Below are positions 1 to 10,865 of a stretch of 64,000 nt of DNA, piece by piece. Position 1 is the stretch's first letter, and every line of letters starts with the position of its first letter. Both the position numbers and the translations under genes were made by a program. The notes under the pieces were generated by a model. It was not told the origin of the DNA. It saw only the letters and a program-made list of their open reading frames with translations, and ran no database searches. This DNA comes from Clarkia xantiana subsp. parviflora (Eukaryota; Streptophyta; Magnoliopsida; Myrtales; Onagraceae): the NCBI GenBank assembly GCA_036873135.1, contig JAPTYO010000005.1, forward strand, positions 9,092,166 to 9,156,165. The letters run 5' to 3'.

Positions 1-167
1 CGAGGTCTCAGAAATCTCATTAACAGCAAGCTCAAAGGTAAAAGGGGTCCTTGCCCCATAACTAGCTTCATCTTAAAAAAACGGTTACAAACAGGAAAAC
101 TTGAGAAAGGAGGAGAAAGTAACATCAGCAAACCATGAAAACAGAGAAGGAAAACCTTACCAGACAT
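1..167 (-). pseudogene. Start of the antisense gene (aORF) of gypsy copy D, partial
   Basis: Read on the minus strand, a 7-nt coding first exon (ATGTCTG, 167-161) is followed by a GTAAG donor at 160. A T-rich acceptor ending in AAG at 72 closes an 89-nt intron. Exon 2 runs from 71 off the window edge and is open in the frame that splicing sets. Its residues (FTFELAVNEIS) align with the equivalent stretch of the antisense gene at 58.8 kb. The family appears to be the 'putative gypsy type transposon' proteins (Pfam Transposase_28), of unknown biochemical role. The visible part carries no stop, but it is too short to say whether the gene is functional. Confidence 0.6.
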
Positions 168-629
168 TGTTGATGAGTGCTTGGAGAAGATGGAGAAGGA
201 TCGGGAGGGTTGAAGGCCTTGGATCACTTGAAGAGCAAAAGAAACTTGGGGAAGAAGCTTCGAGTTCGAAAATGGCAGAACTTCCAGAGATTGAAACGGT
301 GAAGAAGAAATGAATAGTGCCAGGGTTTTAGCTTTTATAAGCAAAAGGACAAACTGGACGGACTCAATCTGGACCGTTGAAGACGAAACGATTTAATCTT
401 GATCGTCGAGATTATGGGGACGGTACGGAAGAGACGTTGGTGACGTAATGAGTGCTTTTTCAGAAAGTAGCAGTCACGCCGGTTTGGGCGTCGTTTCATA
501 ATCCCCAGCATTTAATGCTGCAGTAACCAAGGAGTCTCCTCGGATTTGGCAACTGCCCTTAGAGTCCAGTGGGCCCAAGGCAATCAGGAGTGGAAAGCTC
601 TGTTATTCAAGAATTGTGCTTAAGGCGAG

Positions 630-790
630 AGCCTCCGATTGAGATATCAGGAGACCTGAAGACAAAAGCCTCCGATGGCAATATCGGGAGGTATGAAGAC
701 AAAAGCCTCCGATGGCAATATCGGGAGGTATGAAGACAAAAGCCTCCGATGGTAACATCGGGAGGTATGGAGATAAAAGCCTCCGATGAT
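630..790. repeat. 37-bp tandem repeat, five units
   Basis: The motif gcctccgatggcaatatcgg recurs with an exact 37-bp spacing, with units starting near 631, 668, 705, 742 and 779. The middle three are almost identical and the outer ones diverged. The array sits just upstream of the polypurine tract of copy D. The same place in the copies at 59.45 kb and 19.57 kb holds about one unit, so this is a local expansion. Confidence 0.9.
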
Positions 791-856
791 GAGGACAGAA
801 GGTCTGGGATTGGAAGACACGATGGACTACAAGTCCCCCATGTCTTGGGGGGCAAA

Positions 857-1595
857 TGATGGGTTCCGATGTAATCGTTAGCCCCGTTAACATTCAATAG
901 ACGGCAAGTAAGTCCAGTGGGCCTCGTGAAAGGCCTGGAAGGCCCAGAAGCCCAGTACGAAGGGTCCCGACTTTAGCAGTCCCGATATATGAGCTGAATG
1001 CTCCCGACAAGAAGACTCTGAATAGGCCCCGATATGCCTTAGTAAAGGCCACGATTATAAAGCCCCGAGGAGGCTGGACCTGTCTCGTGAGACAAAGGGT
1101 CCTGGGTGGCGACCTAGAATGAGATAACTCTGGAGTCCCCGACAGGAGTTGGGACTTGTGATCAGAGGATAAGACCGAGAAACCTGCCTACTAGATAGAG
1201 TAGTGGGGAGGCGGTTAAGATATAGATAAACATCCCCCGAGATATGCAGGGCGTGCCCGAGATACTCGGAGAGTGGACAAGATACGCGGAGCGCGGGGCG
1301 AGATATACGGAATCCCGAATGAGATATGCGGAATCATGGGTAAAACGGCCAGGCGCGGTCACAGGTAACTGAGTAACTTTCCCTCCTATATAAAGGAGGA
1401 AGTTACCTCAGAAAACACATTCTCTAATACGAACTTAGATTACTGATTACCACACCATTGATCATATACTCATTTAGGCATCGGAGAGGGATTCTGGGTC
1501 ACCACCCAGGTCATCCCCTTTTGCAGGATTACGCGGAGCCCAGAAGTTCAAGCTTTCCGTGAAGAACATAACGGAGCTTCGCCCGTGATCCAACA
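857..1595 (+). repeat. 3' LTR of gypsy copy D
   Basis: Begins TGATGGG after the polypurine tract and ends GATCCAACA, the same ends as the LTRs at 49439 and 59537. It has a TATA-type box (ctcctatataaagg) near 1383 and a shared leader block (gagagggattctgggtcacc) near 1486. Length is 739 bp. No target duplication can be checked because the 5' end is outside the window. Confidence 0.9.
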
Positions 1596-1610
1596 ATTCC
1601 CACAATATCT

Positions 1611-1846
1611 CTAAAGATACAAAAGCTGAGTTTCACTTAAAGGAACGCTATGTATTACAAAACTGAATTGTTGGTGTACCTTGATACTTATTAGTACATC
1701 TGCAACTTCATTCGCTTCCCGATAGATATATATGAACTTATATCTCATAAGTCGAAGTAGTAAATTCCTGCAATCCAAAATGACACACATATGTTTCAAA
1801 TTAGAGGAATAACTATCTAAGATAAGTTGTTGGGCGATCAAAGTAT
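1611..1846 (-). pseudogene. LINE RNase H domain relic
   Basis: The minus strand keeps an open stretch with the spaced residues typical of the C-terminal RNase H domain of plant non-LTR retroelements (Pfam RVT_3). These are a D-C-R-N-L-L segment followed by F-x-x-I-Y-R-E-A-N-E-V-A-D. The N-terminal part is missing: homology stops at 1846, where the LTR at 1847 begins, and it does not resume after that LTR ends at 9897. A small truncated fossil; no poly(A) tail is visible. Confidence 0.6.
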
Positions 1847-2325
1847 TGTTAGAATACTCAAATTTTAATTTGGTCTACTCTAATTTTATTTGGGAAAATT
1901 TTATTCTCTTTTTTACTTATGCCCAATTTTTCTTAAGCCCAATTTTATTTTGTTGTGAATGGAATTTGTGATTTGTACCACATCGAATAGTTTAACTTTC
2001 CTCCTCCCTTCTCCTCCCCTATATAAACAAGCATTCCCCTTAACTTTTTGAACAATGAAAAATGTGATCTCTTCCTTTGGTTGAGTATCCAATATTTTTC
2101 GAAATCCATATTTTTGGAATTCAAGTTATATTTTTCTCCTCCTCTGTTCTTCGTGTTGACGAATTGCAGAGTTCTTCCTAGGTTAATTTGGACTTATGTC
2201 GTGTCCACCCTTTCTAGTTATTTTATAGCCGTTGTCGTCGGCTTTCCTATTCTTTGTTTGAGTTCAGGTATTGTGAGTTCGGTTCTGTTGAACGTGTTGC
2301 ATGCATAACACAATTCAATGACAAT

Positions 2326-2330
2326 GTTGA
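2326..2330. repeat. Target site duplication GTTGA of element B (left copy)
   Basis: GTTGA at 2326-2330 is repeated at 9622-9626. Removing element B and one copy restores the continuous LTR sequence seen in copy A2. Confidence 0.95.
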
Positions 2331-3442
2331 TGTAAACACCTAATTTTGGTACGCGCGACACGTATATAACACGTTCAAAAATGTTATGTGTAACGCGTTT
2401 AAAAAAGGAAGTATTTAAATATGGAAGGTCACAGGGTTGCTAGAAATAGGCTTAGTTTAAATTAGGACAGTAGATATGCATTAAATACTATGTAATATTC
2501 AGAAAATATATATTATATATTTATGGTAATATTCATAAATATATATATATATATATATAATTTTCGGAATTTTAGGTGTATATTGAGGCAAATATTGCTT
2601 TCCTAATTTTTAGGGCCTAGACTAGCTATAAAAGGACCCCTTGTCAATGTAAAAACACACAGAAAATTAATTCAGCAATAATAATAATACTTTTCTAGTA
2701 ACCTGTGCATTTTTGTCTTGTAGTGTAAAAGTTTTTTTTTTTTTTCTTTTCTTTTCTTTCCCGTTTTTTCTTCTTCCGCCGGTGGCAGTCTGGATTTTTT
2801 TTTTTTTTTTTTTTTTTTCGGTGACCGCACCCGCCACCCGATTCTGACCTCCGGCCGCCTGATTGGCCAGCCCACCACCATCCACCCCAGGTGAGCCGTG
2901 TGAAATTTTTTTTTTTTTTATTTATTATATTTTTCTGTCATTATTTTTTTATTATTATATTTAATTATGTAATTTAGATGTAATTGGTTAAATTTAGTTG
3001 TGTGAATTATGTATGTATATGTTAGGTTATGTTTCGATTTAAGCATGTTAGATAATTTTAGTATTTTAGATTTCATTCTAAATAAGAGTTGTGGATAATA
3101 ATTTATTTTTAGACTTAGATAATATTTTGCACATGATAGAAATTTAATTAAATCTTGGCATCGTTAGATTAATTTGTGACATGTGTTCAAATAGTGAAAT
3201 TGGCAAATTTGTGAATTGAGTACCGAAAGGGCATGATTAATTCCATGAGTTTTAATTCGTAATAGAACCCCCGAACTCGAATTTCTGATCGTAGACCGGT
3301 TTTATACCTAGGTGTTTAATTCGTTATTCGCTTAGGTGATTTAGGGATTCTAGTTAGCCTTATAATTAACTAGTGGCGACTCTTTCAAAATGCACGTTTT
3401 TTAAAACGTAAATCGCCTTAGGTCAGATTTTTGGGTCCGACA
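2331..3442 (+). repeat. 5' LTR of element B
   Basis: Starts TGTAAACACC and ends GGGTCCGACA. It contains a TATA box (ctataaaagg, 2626-2635), a (TA)n run near 2541 and long T tracts near 2735 and 2795 that differ in length from the 3' LTR. The downstream half is AT-rich without coding potential. Confidence 0.92.
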
Positions 3443-3899
3443 ATTTGGCGACTCTGCTGGGGATGATTTAGAGGGTTCGGGCTCAGTATGTTCACTTTTT
3501 GCCATGTTAGAATTTTGTAATTTTTATTTTTATTTCACAGGTCTAACTTGTTTTTTTTGTGATTTCAGGTGTGGAGTTAAGTTTTTATTATGACTAACTA
3601 TTTTTCTTTGTTGTGTATGTATTATTTAAATTTGCACACACCCACTTTAGTGTAATCTCCAAAACGCCTAAAACTCAGGGCGACTAGGAACCCTAGAGGT
3701 TTAGTACGGTACGACCGGAGCGGCTGGACCGCCGGTACGGCTCGGAAAAACTCTACTCGCTTGTGAAGGTCTTATGATCCCTGTGGGGTGAGGAAACCAC
3801 TTTGTCGGGAACATATTAGTGGAACCTACCTTGTAGAGCAAAGCCACACATTTTTTACCCCCTAACATGTTGTGTTTTATCCGTGTTTTTTGTTGTAAA

Positions 3900-4930
3900 A
3901 AAAGAGTTGTCAGGAAAACTGTAAGTTTTTTTTACTGTGTAACTTTTATTTCTCATGCATTCGTCTCATTGCATTTTTTTTAAAGAACAAAAAAACAAAA
4001 AAACTTTTTCAGCTAAGTAGTTAGTCATTTAGAAATTTTATTTCCGAACATGCATTTTGTATGCATTGTTTTTTTAAAAAAAAACCTTTTACCTGAATTT
4101 TTTTTTTATTTCAAACTTGCGTTTCATACGAATTATTTTTTTCTTAAAAAAAACTCTTCAGGTAAGTTGTGATTTTGGCTAGCGCGTCGCGCATGTAAAA
4201 AAACATTTTTTGGAAATTTTAATTCCCCTTTAGCTATTAGAGCTTCTAATTTCGAACGTGCATTCCATATGCATCATTTCAAAAACTTTTTACCTACATT
4301 GTTTTATTTTAAATAATGCATCCAGTATGCATTAATTTAAAAAACTTTTTAGATAAATCGTAAGCTCTCTTAGTTTTAGGGCTCTTTGTTTAAAAAACCT
4401 TTTACCTGATTTTTTCTTAAAAAGATGTGCATCTCATATGTATTATTTTCGAAAAAAACCTTTCAGATAAATTGTAATTTCTCTTAGTTGTAGAACTTCC
4501 ATTTTTAAGTTTGCATCTTGTATTTATTTTTTTGTGCATCTCATATGCTTTTTTTTTCAAAAAAACTTTTCACTTGATTATTTTTTTAATTTTGAGCAAG
4601 TAGGATGCATTGATTTTTTTTTTCCTAAAAAAAAAAAATTCAGGTAACTTGTAAGTTTTCTCAACTGTACAACTTTCGCCTCGTGTACATCTCACAGGCA
4701 TTGTTTTAGGGTACATCTCATAGGCATTGTTTTAGGAAAAACGATTCTTTTTTTTTAGATTGTAAATCTTCTCTTAGTTGTTGAGCTTCTAATTCCAAAC
4801 ATGCATTGCATTTGCATTTGTTTTTTAAAAAAATTCACCAGAAATTTTCATTTTGTACATACATTCCATATGTGTCATTCAGGTAAACCGGTTGTAAGTT
4901 GTAAGTTTCTTATCAGTAAAACTTTAACTT
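3900..4930. repeat. Degenerate AT-rich repeats in the interior of element B
   Basis: A loose repetition of a module with an A-run, ccttttacctg or aggtaa, gtaagttt..cttagttgt, and gtgcatctcatatgcat. About ten diverged copies run through roughly 1 kb with irregular spacing. No open frame of note is present. Confidence 0.6.
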
Positions 4931-6570
4931 TTCGAGCATGCATGAGCATTTGAAAAAATCAAAGTGTCATTCGTTTTTATCCAAGGTGTATTGCACTTTT
5001 TCGGCTAGATCGTCTCAACATTCGCGTGAGTTAGCATTAAAAAAAAAAGGAGATCTGATTCTATTTTTTGAGAAAATAGTTTAAATGTTTAGTTGAGTGT
5101 GACTATTCAAGCTTAAACGAAGGACGATAAAATACTTTTGAAAAAAATTCATTTTGAACATATATCGTGCGTTCGAGCCAGATAGTGCGCTCAACAAACT
5201 CATTAAACTCCAAGCTATTGCAAAACACCTTAGATCATAAATTTTGATTCTTTCTGAAATGTAATCAAAATTATGAAATGAATGACATTAGAAGTTTTCT
5301 GAAAAATCATGCATGACTCATTTGATTTTTTATACTAACTTTCGTGACTGGTCTTTTCAGGTACCCTTGGATAGGTATGTTGTACATACAAGTGGTGTCG
5401 GCCAAATGGGGCAACAAAAAAGAACGTGCAGCCATCCAGTTGCACGAAGAACAAATTGCGCACTCGGGATATCCAACGCTCAGGTACGATGAATTGTACT
5501 TGATTTTTCCTTGAGATCTGAGTGTCCCTACTCTTTTTGCAGATCAGACGAGGTCGCAACCACATGAAACGTGACTGCTTCAAATAACTTACATGCCAAA
5601 GTTCCACCTACCACGTGTGGAATTCATAACGCGTCCCCGAACCAAGCCGTACATCCGTTTTACGGTGAGGTCTAAACCGGCCAGTGGCAACCAATGGGCA
5701 TCTCCCATTGAGATCGGTCATCAGAAGATATCAAGAGATCATCAAGAGTCTCGTGAATATTCGATGTGCTGATCAATGAACATTTTAGATGTCAAGCAAA
5801 GAAAACATTATTGTTGGTGCCTTCCATCAGAGGTCCAGGGGCATTTACTTTCCGGCAGGTGTTCATATACAAGTTGTGATTTCTAGATGGAGCGGGAAAA
5901 TCAAGACATGCAACAGGTCCAGTCGCATAGCGAGCACATTTCCCACTAGAAAAATCCAACACCCAGGTAAGGAAAGTTGTGATCATTTTTATCCCCGGAA
6001 TTTGAGTTTTTCCTTAATCATTGTGCAGTTTGGGTAATCATCCAAATCAAAGCCCCTGAAGAGCACATCTCGTGCGCGGCCCTTTGCTCGCCGCAAGCTG
6101 TCAAATTTATCCCAGATTCCTCGTGCGATATCTATGCATTTACCATTTGCGGACTACTGTGCCCCAATACGGACTACTCCACGTCATCCTTGTGTGATCC
6201 TAAACCAAGTCATACATTTGTCATGCGGCCCGATTAGTGCTAACCGTGGGGCATCCCCATACGAGATTGAGCAATAACCGGGGCACTTGAGAAGCCGAGA
6301 TTAGAAATCACTGTCTACGTCATCCATTGGTTGTAAGGTCCATCCAGGGCGTCGACACGATCGACATATTTTGACTCAATCAACTGAGTCCTTCTCTAGA
6401 AGATGTTTTGAATTAGAAATTTCAGATTTGCCACCAGGGGCATGTACATAATTGTTGTTGATTATTTTCGTTAAATTTTCGTTTTTAAAAAAAAAAAAAA
6501 GCAAAAAAAAAAAGCAAGCAAAAATGGCAAAAAAAAAACATAAAGCAAAAAAAACAAAAGAAAAAAAAAA
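4931..6570. other. Unique non-coding interior of element B
   Basis: No coding signal is recognised on either strand. The longest frames (about 80-90 codons near 5335 and 5789) lack known motifs. An A-rich stretch with scattered G and C lies at about 6485-6570. It may hold packaging or structural RNA sequence, but nothing in the bases proves this. Confidence 0.5.
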
Positions 6571-6574
6571 CTTT

Positions 6575-7260
6575 TTTTTTTAGGGTCACAGCCGCCCTTT
6601 AATCTGCTACAGAAAGATTTTTTATTTTGTGAGAGCAGTGAAAAAATAGAAGGGTCACAGTTGTCCCTAAATTAACTACAAATAAAAAGGGTCTCAGTCG
6701 TCCCTAAAACGACTATAAAGAAAGGGCCACGGCCACCCTCCAAACGGCTACAAATAAAAGAGTGACCCCGCGAACCCTGTGAGAGCAAGAGAATAAAAAG
6801 GGCCACAGCCACCCTTAAAAAAAATGGCTACACAAAAAGAGTGATCCCGCGAACCCGGTGAGGGTAGGAGAGTAAAAGAAAGGGTCACAGCTGTCCCACA
6901 AACGGCTACAGTCAAAAGAGCGATACCGAAACATCGATGGCAGATATTAAGTGAAATGGCCACAACCACCTCAAAATGGTTACATACAAAGAGTGTTTCC
7001 CGGATCAGAGACGAGGAATGAAGGGCCACAGCCACCCTCCAAAAGGCTACAATCAAAAAGCTCCCGCAACATAACGGTGAGAAAAGGGTCACAGTCACCC
7101 TCCAAAAGGCTACAAATACTCCCGCATCGAGGCGGAAAATAAAGTACGGGTCACAGCCACCGTTTAATCGGCTACCAAATAAAGAGTGCTTCCGCTAGGT
7201 TGAAAACCCGAAAGGGCGACCTAGGCAAAATCAGGAAATGAGGGGCATGGCTGCAAGTTC
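6575..7260. repeat. Tandem array, gggtcacagccacc..ggctaca type
   Basis: About ten to eleven units of roughly 40-85 bp carry the core ggccacagccaccctccaaa followed by cggctacaaataaaa; most also contain a cccgcgaaccc-like segment. Spacing is irregular and units are 70-90% alike by eye. It is non-coding and lies inside element B. Confidence 0.75.
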
Positions 7261-7359
7261 AGGAATTGCAATCATGGCAAAAGGAGAGAAAATAAAAAGC
7301 TGAGAGGCACGGTCGGAAATCTCTCAATCGGCCATGGGAAAAGGAGAGGAAAAGAGAAA

Positions 7360-7432
7360 TTCTCAAAAAAAAAAAAAGAGAGAGAAGAAGAAAAAAGAAA
7401 AAAAAAGAAAAAAAAAAAGAAAAAAAAAAGAT
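7360..7432. repeat. Purine-only A/G tract
   Basis: A run of A with interspersed G, about 70 bases, in the interior of element B. The lysine/arginine-rich and phenylalanine-rich frames over it are compositional artefacts. Confidence 0.85.
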
Positions 7433-7689
7433 CCCCCTAGGTTGTCGCACAATGCACAATTTAGGCAAAAATTAGGGACAAACACTCATGCGCAAGCGTA
7501 TTTTCTACGACACAGCATCTTCCAAACGACAAGCGGGACGGTTACAGTCTGTTCTCGCGAGTTACCATTCAAGGCGAGTAGGACTGTTACAGTCTGTTCC
7601 TATAAGTCACAACCGAAAATCGGGATCTGAAGTTTTCCAGCTTCCTGAGAGTCAACCCCGACGAACGAAGCCTTAGTATTCAACCTTCG

Positions 7690-8000
7690 CAAGTCACGCC
7701 ACTAGAGGCACTTCTCCAACGGAAGCCACTAGAGGCTCTTCTCCGACATACGCCGCTAGAGGCATCGCCAAAGGGTCTCCGGTACGGTCTGACGTAGAGG
7801 TCTTCCGCCACCAGAGATATCACCAGAGGTTTTCCGGTACGGACTGATATAGAGGTCTTCCGTAACCACTCGCCACTAGAGGCATCACCAAAGGTTCTCC
7901 GGTACGGTCTGACGTAGAGGTTTTTCCGTTACCACTCGCCACTAGAGGCGTCACCGGAGGTTGTTGGTACTGTCTGACGTAGAGGTCTTCTGTTACCAAT
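7690..8000. repeat. Tandem array, ccactagaggc..ccggtacggtctgacgtagaggt type
   Basis: Units of roughly 70-80 bp repeat three to four times with the shared blocks cgccactagaggcatcacc and ggtctgacgtagaggtcttc. The array lies in the 3' part of element B and merges into the 57-bp array that follows. Confidence 0.75.
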
Positions 8001-8102
8001 CATCACCAAAGGTTTTACTTTACTGCACGCCACTGGAGGCTTTACTTTTCCGCATGCCACTGGAGGCTTTACTTTTTCGCACACCACTGGAGGCTTTACT
8101 TT

Positions 8103-8387
8103 CTGCACTACCAATAGAGGCACCGCCAACTGGGGTACCGCCGACGGAGGTTCTATTTTCTGCACTACCAATGGAGGCACCGCCAACAGGGGCACCGCCG
8201 ACGGAGGTTCTATTTTCTGCACTACCAATGGAGGCACCGCCAACAGGGGCACCGCCGACGGAGGTTCTATTTTCCGCACGCCAACGGAGGCACCGCCAAC
8301 AGGGGCACCGCCGACCGAGGCTTTACTTTTCTGCGATACCAATGGAGGCACTGTCAACAGGGGCACCGCTGACAGAAGTTTAACTTT
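8103..8387. repeat. 57-bp tandem repeat, five units with exact period
   Basis: Units start at 8103, 8160, 8217, 8274 and 8331, always 57 bp apart, with the core accgccaacaggggcaccgc. Because 57 is a multiple of three, both strands stay open here and give repetitive Pro/Ala/Glu or Val/Pro frames. These look like by-products of the period and not a protein. Confidence 0.92.
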
Positions 8388-8476
8388 TTCGCATCGTTAA
8401 TAAAGCCAAAGGCCACCTTGGAGACTTGAAGACCCGGAAGAAGATATACTTCCTAGCCAAAATTAGTGTTTACTCG

Positions 8477-8534
8477 TCTTTGGACAAACCCCCTCGAATG
8501 AATTCTACGGGAGTCCGTCCAAAGAGGGGCAAGC
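8477..8534 (+). promoter_or_regulatory. Inverted repeat and polypurine tract before the 3' LTR of element B
   Basis: Tctttggac (8477-8485) and gtccaaaga (8517-8525) form a perfect 9-bp inverted repeat. The second arm runs into the purine tract aaagaggggcaag that should prime plus-strand synthesis. Whether the hairpin matters is inference. Confidence 0.6.
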
Positions 8535-9621
8535 TGTAAACACCTAATTTTGGTACGCGCGACACGTACATAACACGTTCAAAAATGTTATGTGTAACGC
8601 GTTTAAAAAAGGAAGTATTTAAATATGGAATGTCACAGGGTTGCTAGAAATAGGCTTAGTTTAAATTAGGACAGTAGATATGCATTAAATACTATGTAAT
8701 ATTCAGAAAATATATATTATATATTTATGGTAATATTCATAAATATATATATATATATAATTTTCGGAATTTTAGGTGTATATTGAGGCAAATATTGCTT
8801 TCCTAATTTTTAGGGCCTAGACTAGCTATAAAAGAACCCCTTGTCAATGTAAAAACACACAGAAAATTAATTCAGCAATAATAATAATACTTTTCTAGTA
8901 ACCTGTGCATTTTTGTCCTGTAGTGTAAACGTTTTTTTTTCTTTTCTTTCCCGTTTTTTTCTTCTTCCGCCGGTGGCAGTCTGATTTTTTTTTTTTCCCG
9001 GTGACCGCACCCGCCACCCGATTCTGACCTCCGGCCGCCTGATTGGCCAGCCCACCACCATCCACCTCAGGTGAGCCGTGTGAAATTCTTTTTTTTTTTA
9101 TTTATTATATTTTTCTGTCATTACTTTTTTTTATTATATTTAATTATGTAATTTAGATGTAATTGGTTAAATTTAGTTGTGTGAATTATGTATGTATATG
9201 TTAGGTTATGTTTCGATTTAAGCATGTTAGATAATTTTAGTATTTTAGATTTCATTCTAAATAAGAGTTTTGGATAATAATTTATTTTTAGACTTAGATA
9301 ATATTTTGCACATGATAGAAATTTAATTAAATATTGACATCGTTAGATTAATTTGTGACATGTGTTCAAATAGTGAAATTGGCAAATTTGTGAATTGAGT
9401 ACCGAAAGGGCGTGATTAATTCCATGAGTTTTAATTCGTAATAGAACCCCCGAACTCGAATTTCTGATCGTAGACCGGTTTTATACCTAGGTGTTTAATT
9501 CATTATTCGCTTAGGTGATTTAGGGATTCTAGTTAGCCTTATAATTAACTAGTGGCGACTCTTTCAAAATGCACGTTTTTTAAAACGTAAATCGCCTTAG
9601 GTCAGATTTTTGGGTCCGACA
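8535..9621 (+). repeat. 3' LTR of element B
   Basis: 1087 bp, with the same ends as the 5' LTR and about 99% alike by eye outside homopolymer and (TA)n length differences. The right target duplication GTTGA follows at 9622-9626. Confidence 0.92.
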
Positions 9622-9897
9622 GTTGAACTCTGGGAGGTGATAGCCCATTGTATAAACCCATTTGCATAACTCGAGGGTGGGGAGAGACGAAATTGCCTTA
9701 AGGAGACCGTGATCCGCACGGACCTCAGTATAAAAATACCTATTCGTTTTCGTGTCGAATTTTACGTATACTTTCGGTGTTGCCTATATCTTGCATGTCA
9801 ATTGGAGGAATTACTTGTAAGTAACCGAGATTTGACTAATTGCATTTTGGTCCTCGGACTTTATAAATTTGCATATGTACCATCAATATTTCCAACA

Positions 9898-10865
9898 ATC
9901 TTAAGGCAATTTTATTTGTTGGTTTTATAAGAGGATGCTTAATTGAATTTTGAGATTCAATTTTTGGAGAAAATTATTTATTCTCTAAAGTTCACAAATA
10001 TTGTCGAACAACGACGTTGAGAATGTGAACATGCTCGAGAAGAGAGCACATGCGACTGATAAATCGCTAAGGCCATTTAGGCCATCGAGACTGATAAAGT
10101 CATCAAAAATTGTTGAGGCTATTAGGACCGTTGAGGTCGCTGAGACTACTATGACTAATCGAGATGGTCAAGGTTGCTAAACCTGTTAAGATATCCGAAA
10201 TTGATATGCTTGATAAGGATGCTTTGTCCCTAAACCCAATTTAGACGTTGAGGCCTATGGGGTCGTTGAATCCATTATTGAAAATGGGATTACAAAAGGC
10301 GGTTGAGTGTGTATGACAATTGTTATGGAAGTTTTATTTCCATGTCTAAACACTAATTATTACATATGACATGTAAGTAAGTGTTTGCACACTCCTGAAC
10401 ATTGGCGCGTATATATGTCGTGACGTTGTACACGGGAGTTAGCCCCGTTTGGGTCTGGGTTTGTTAAAACCAAAATTAACTATGCCCAGGTTTATTTTCT
10501 GTTCAACAGAAAAAAAAAATTTGATTTTTTTAATTGAAGTGATTAAACTTAGTTACTGAAATCGGAAATTCAAATCGTTATTTGAATTTTAAGAATCTGA
10601 ATATTTGATGTCCCGGATTACTGTTGTGGGGTCGGGTACGAAATACTTGGACTTCTAAAAAAAAATCCAAGGAGTTGGTCATATGTCCAATGTTTGAACG
10701 CTACTCAATGAGAATGTAGCTAACACTTGGCGGACAACTCTAAGATTGAAAAAGACCACAATCTTCTCGAAGTGATATATAAAATGCTAGCAAGTGATGC
10801 TATCGCATATGCCGACGCATTGATTACCGAGGTAGGACACTCGTTCAGGCCGCTATCTATGATGC
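9898..10865. other. Unassigned AT-rich stretch
   Basis: No intact gene. Between about 10719 and 10865 the plus strand stays open for about 50 codons (LADNSKIEKDHNLL onward) immediately before the copia homology starts, but I do not recognise it. The rest has frequent stops in all frames and may be decayed retroelement sequence. Confidence 0.4.

Larger units (their letters stand above)
1..856 (+). mobile_element. 3' internal region of a Tat-type Ty3/gypsy element (copy D)
   Basis: This is the internal 3' end of the gypsy family also found at 49439-60192. It matches 58850-59536 in order: the start of the antisense gene, a non-coding stretch, and a polypurine tract (about 841-856, core cttggggggcaaa) directly before an LTR. 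The rest of the element lies left of the window. It differs from the other copies by a 37-bp tandem repeat at about 630-790. Confidence is high for family membership; age and completeness cannot be judged. Confidence 0.85.
2331..9621 (+). mobile_element. Non-autonomous Ogre/Tat-like LTR retrotransposon (element B)
   Basis: A complete 7291-bp insertion with LTRs at 2331-3442 and 8535-9621, flanked by the 5-bp duplication GTTGA. The stretch after the 5' LTR (ttggcgactctgctgggga, from about 3445) resembles the tRNA-Arg primer site known in Ogre/Tat elements. A purine tract (aaagaggggcaag) precedes the 3' LTR. The 5.1-kb interior shows no gag, protease, reverse transcriptase or integrase motif in any frame and is made largely of tandem arrays. 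It must therefore depend on proteins from another element. The LTRs differ by about a dozen substitutions over about 1.1 kb by eye, so the insertion is fairly young. Confidence 0.88.
1847..9897 (+). mobile_element. LTR of family A (copy A1), interrupted by a nested element
   Basis: Two pieces, 1847-2330 and 9627-9897, together form one 755-bp LTR. It starts TGTTAGAATA and ends TTTCCAACA, with a TATA box (cccctatataaaca) near 2017. The reverse complement of 48829-49438 plus 60198-60339 is the same LTR at 752 bp, which fixes both ends. The nested element B (2331-9621) separates the pieces. The outer flanks (agtat and atctt) do not match, and neither a primer site nor a polypurine tract is obvious. 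It may be a solo LTR with an altered flank or one end of a larger deleted element. Confidence 0.8.

Noticed and set aside
7259..7630. Lys-rich and Phe-rich small proteins
   Set aside because: Translation of the A/G tract at 7360-7432 in non-coding DNA of element B.
7929..8383. Open frames on both strands of about 140 codons
   Set aside because: They follow from the 57-bp repeat, whose length is a multiple of three; no start context or homology.
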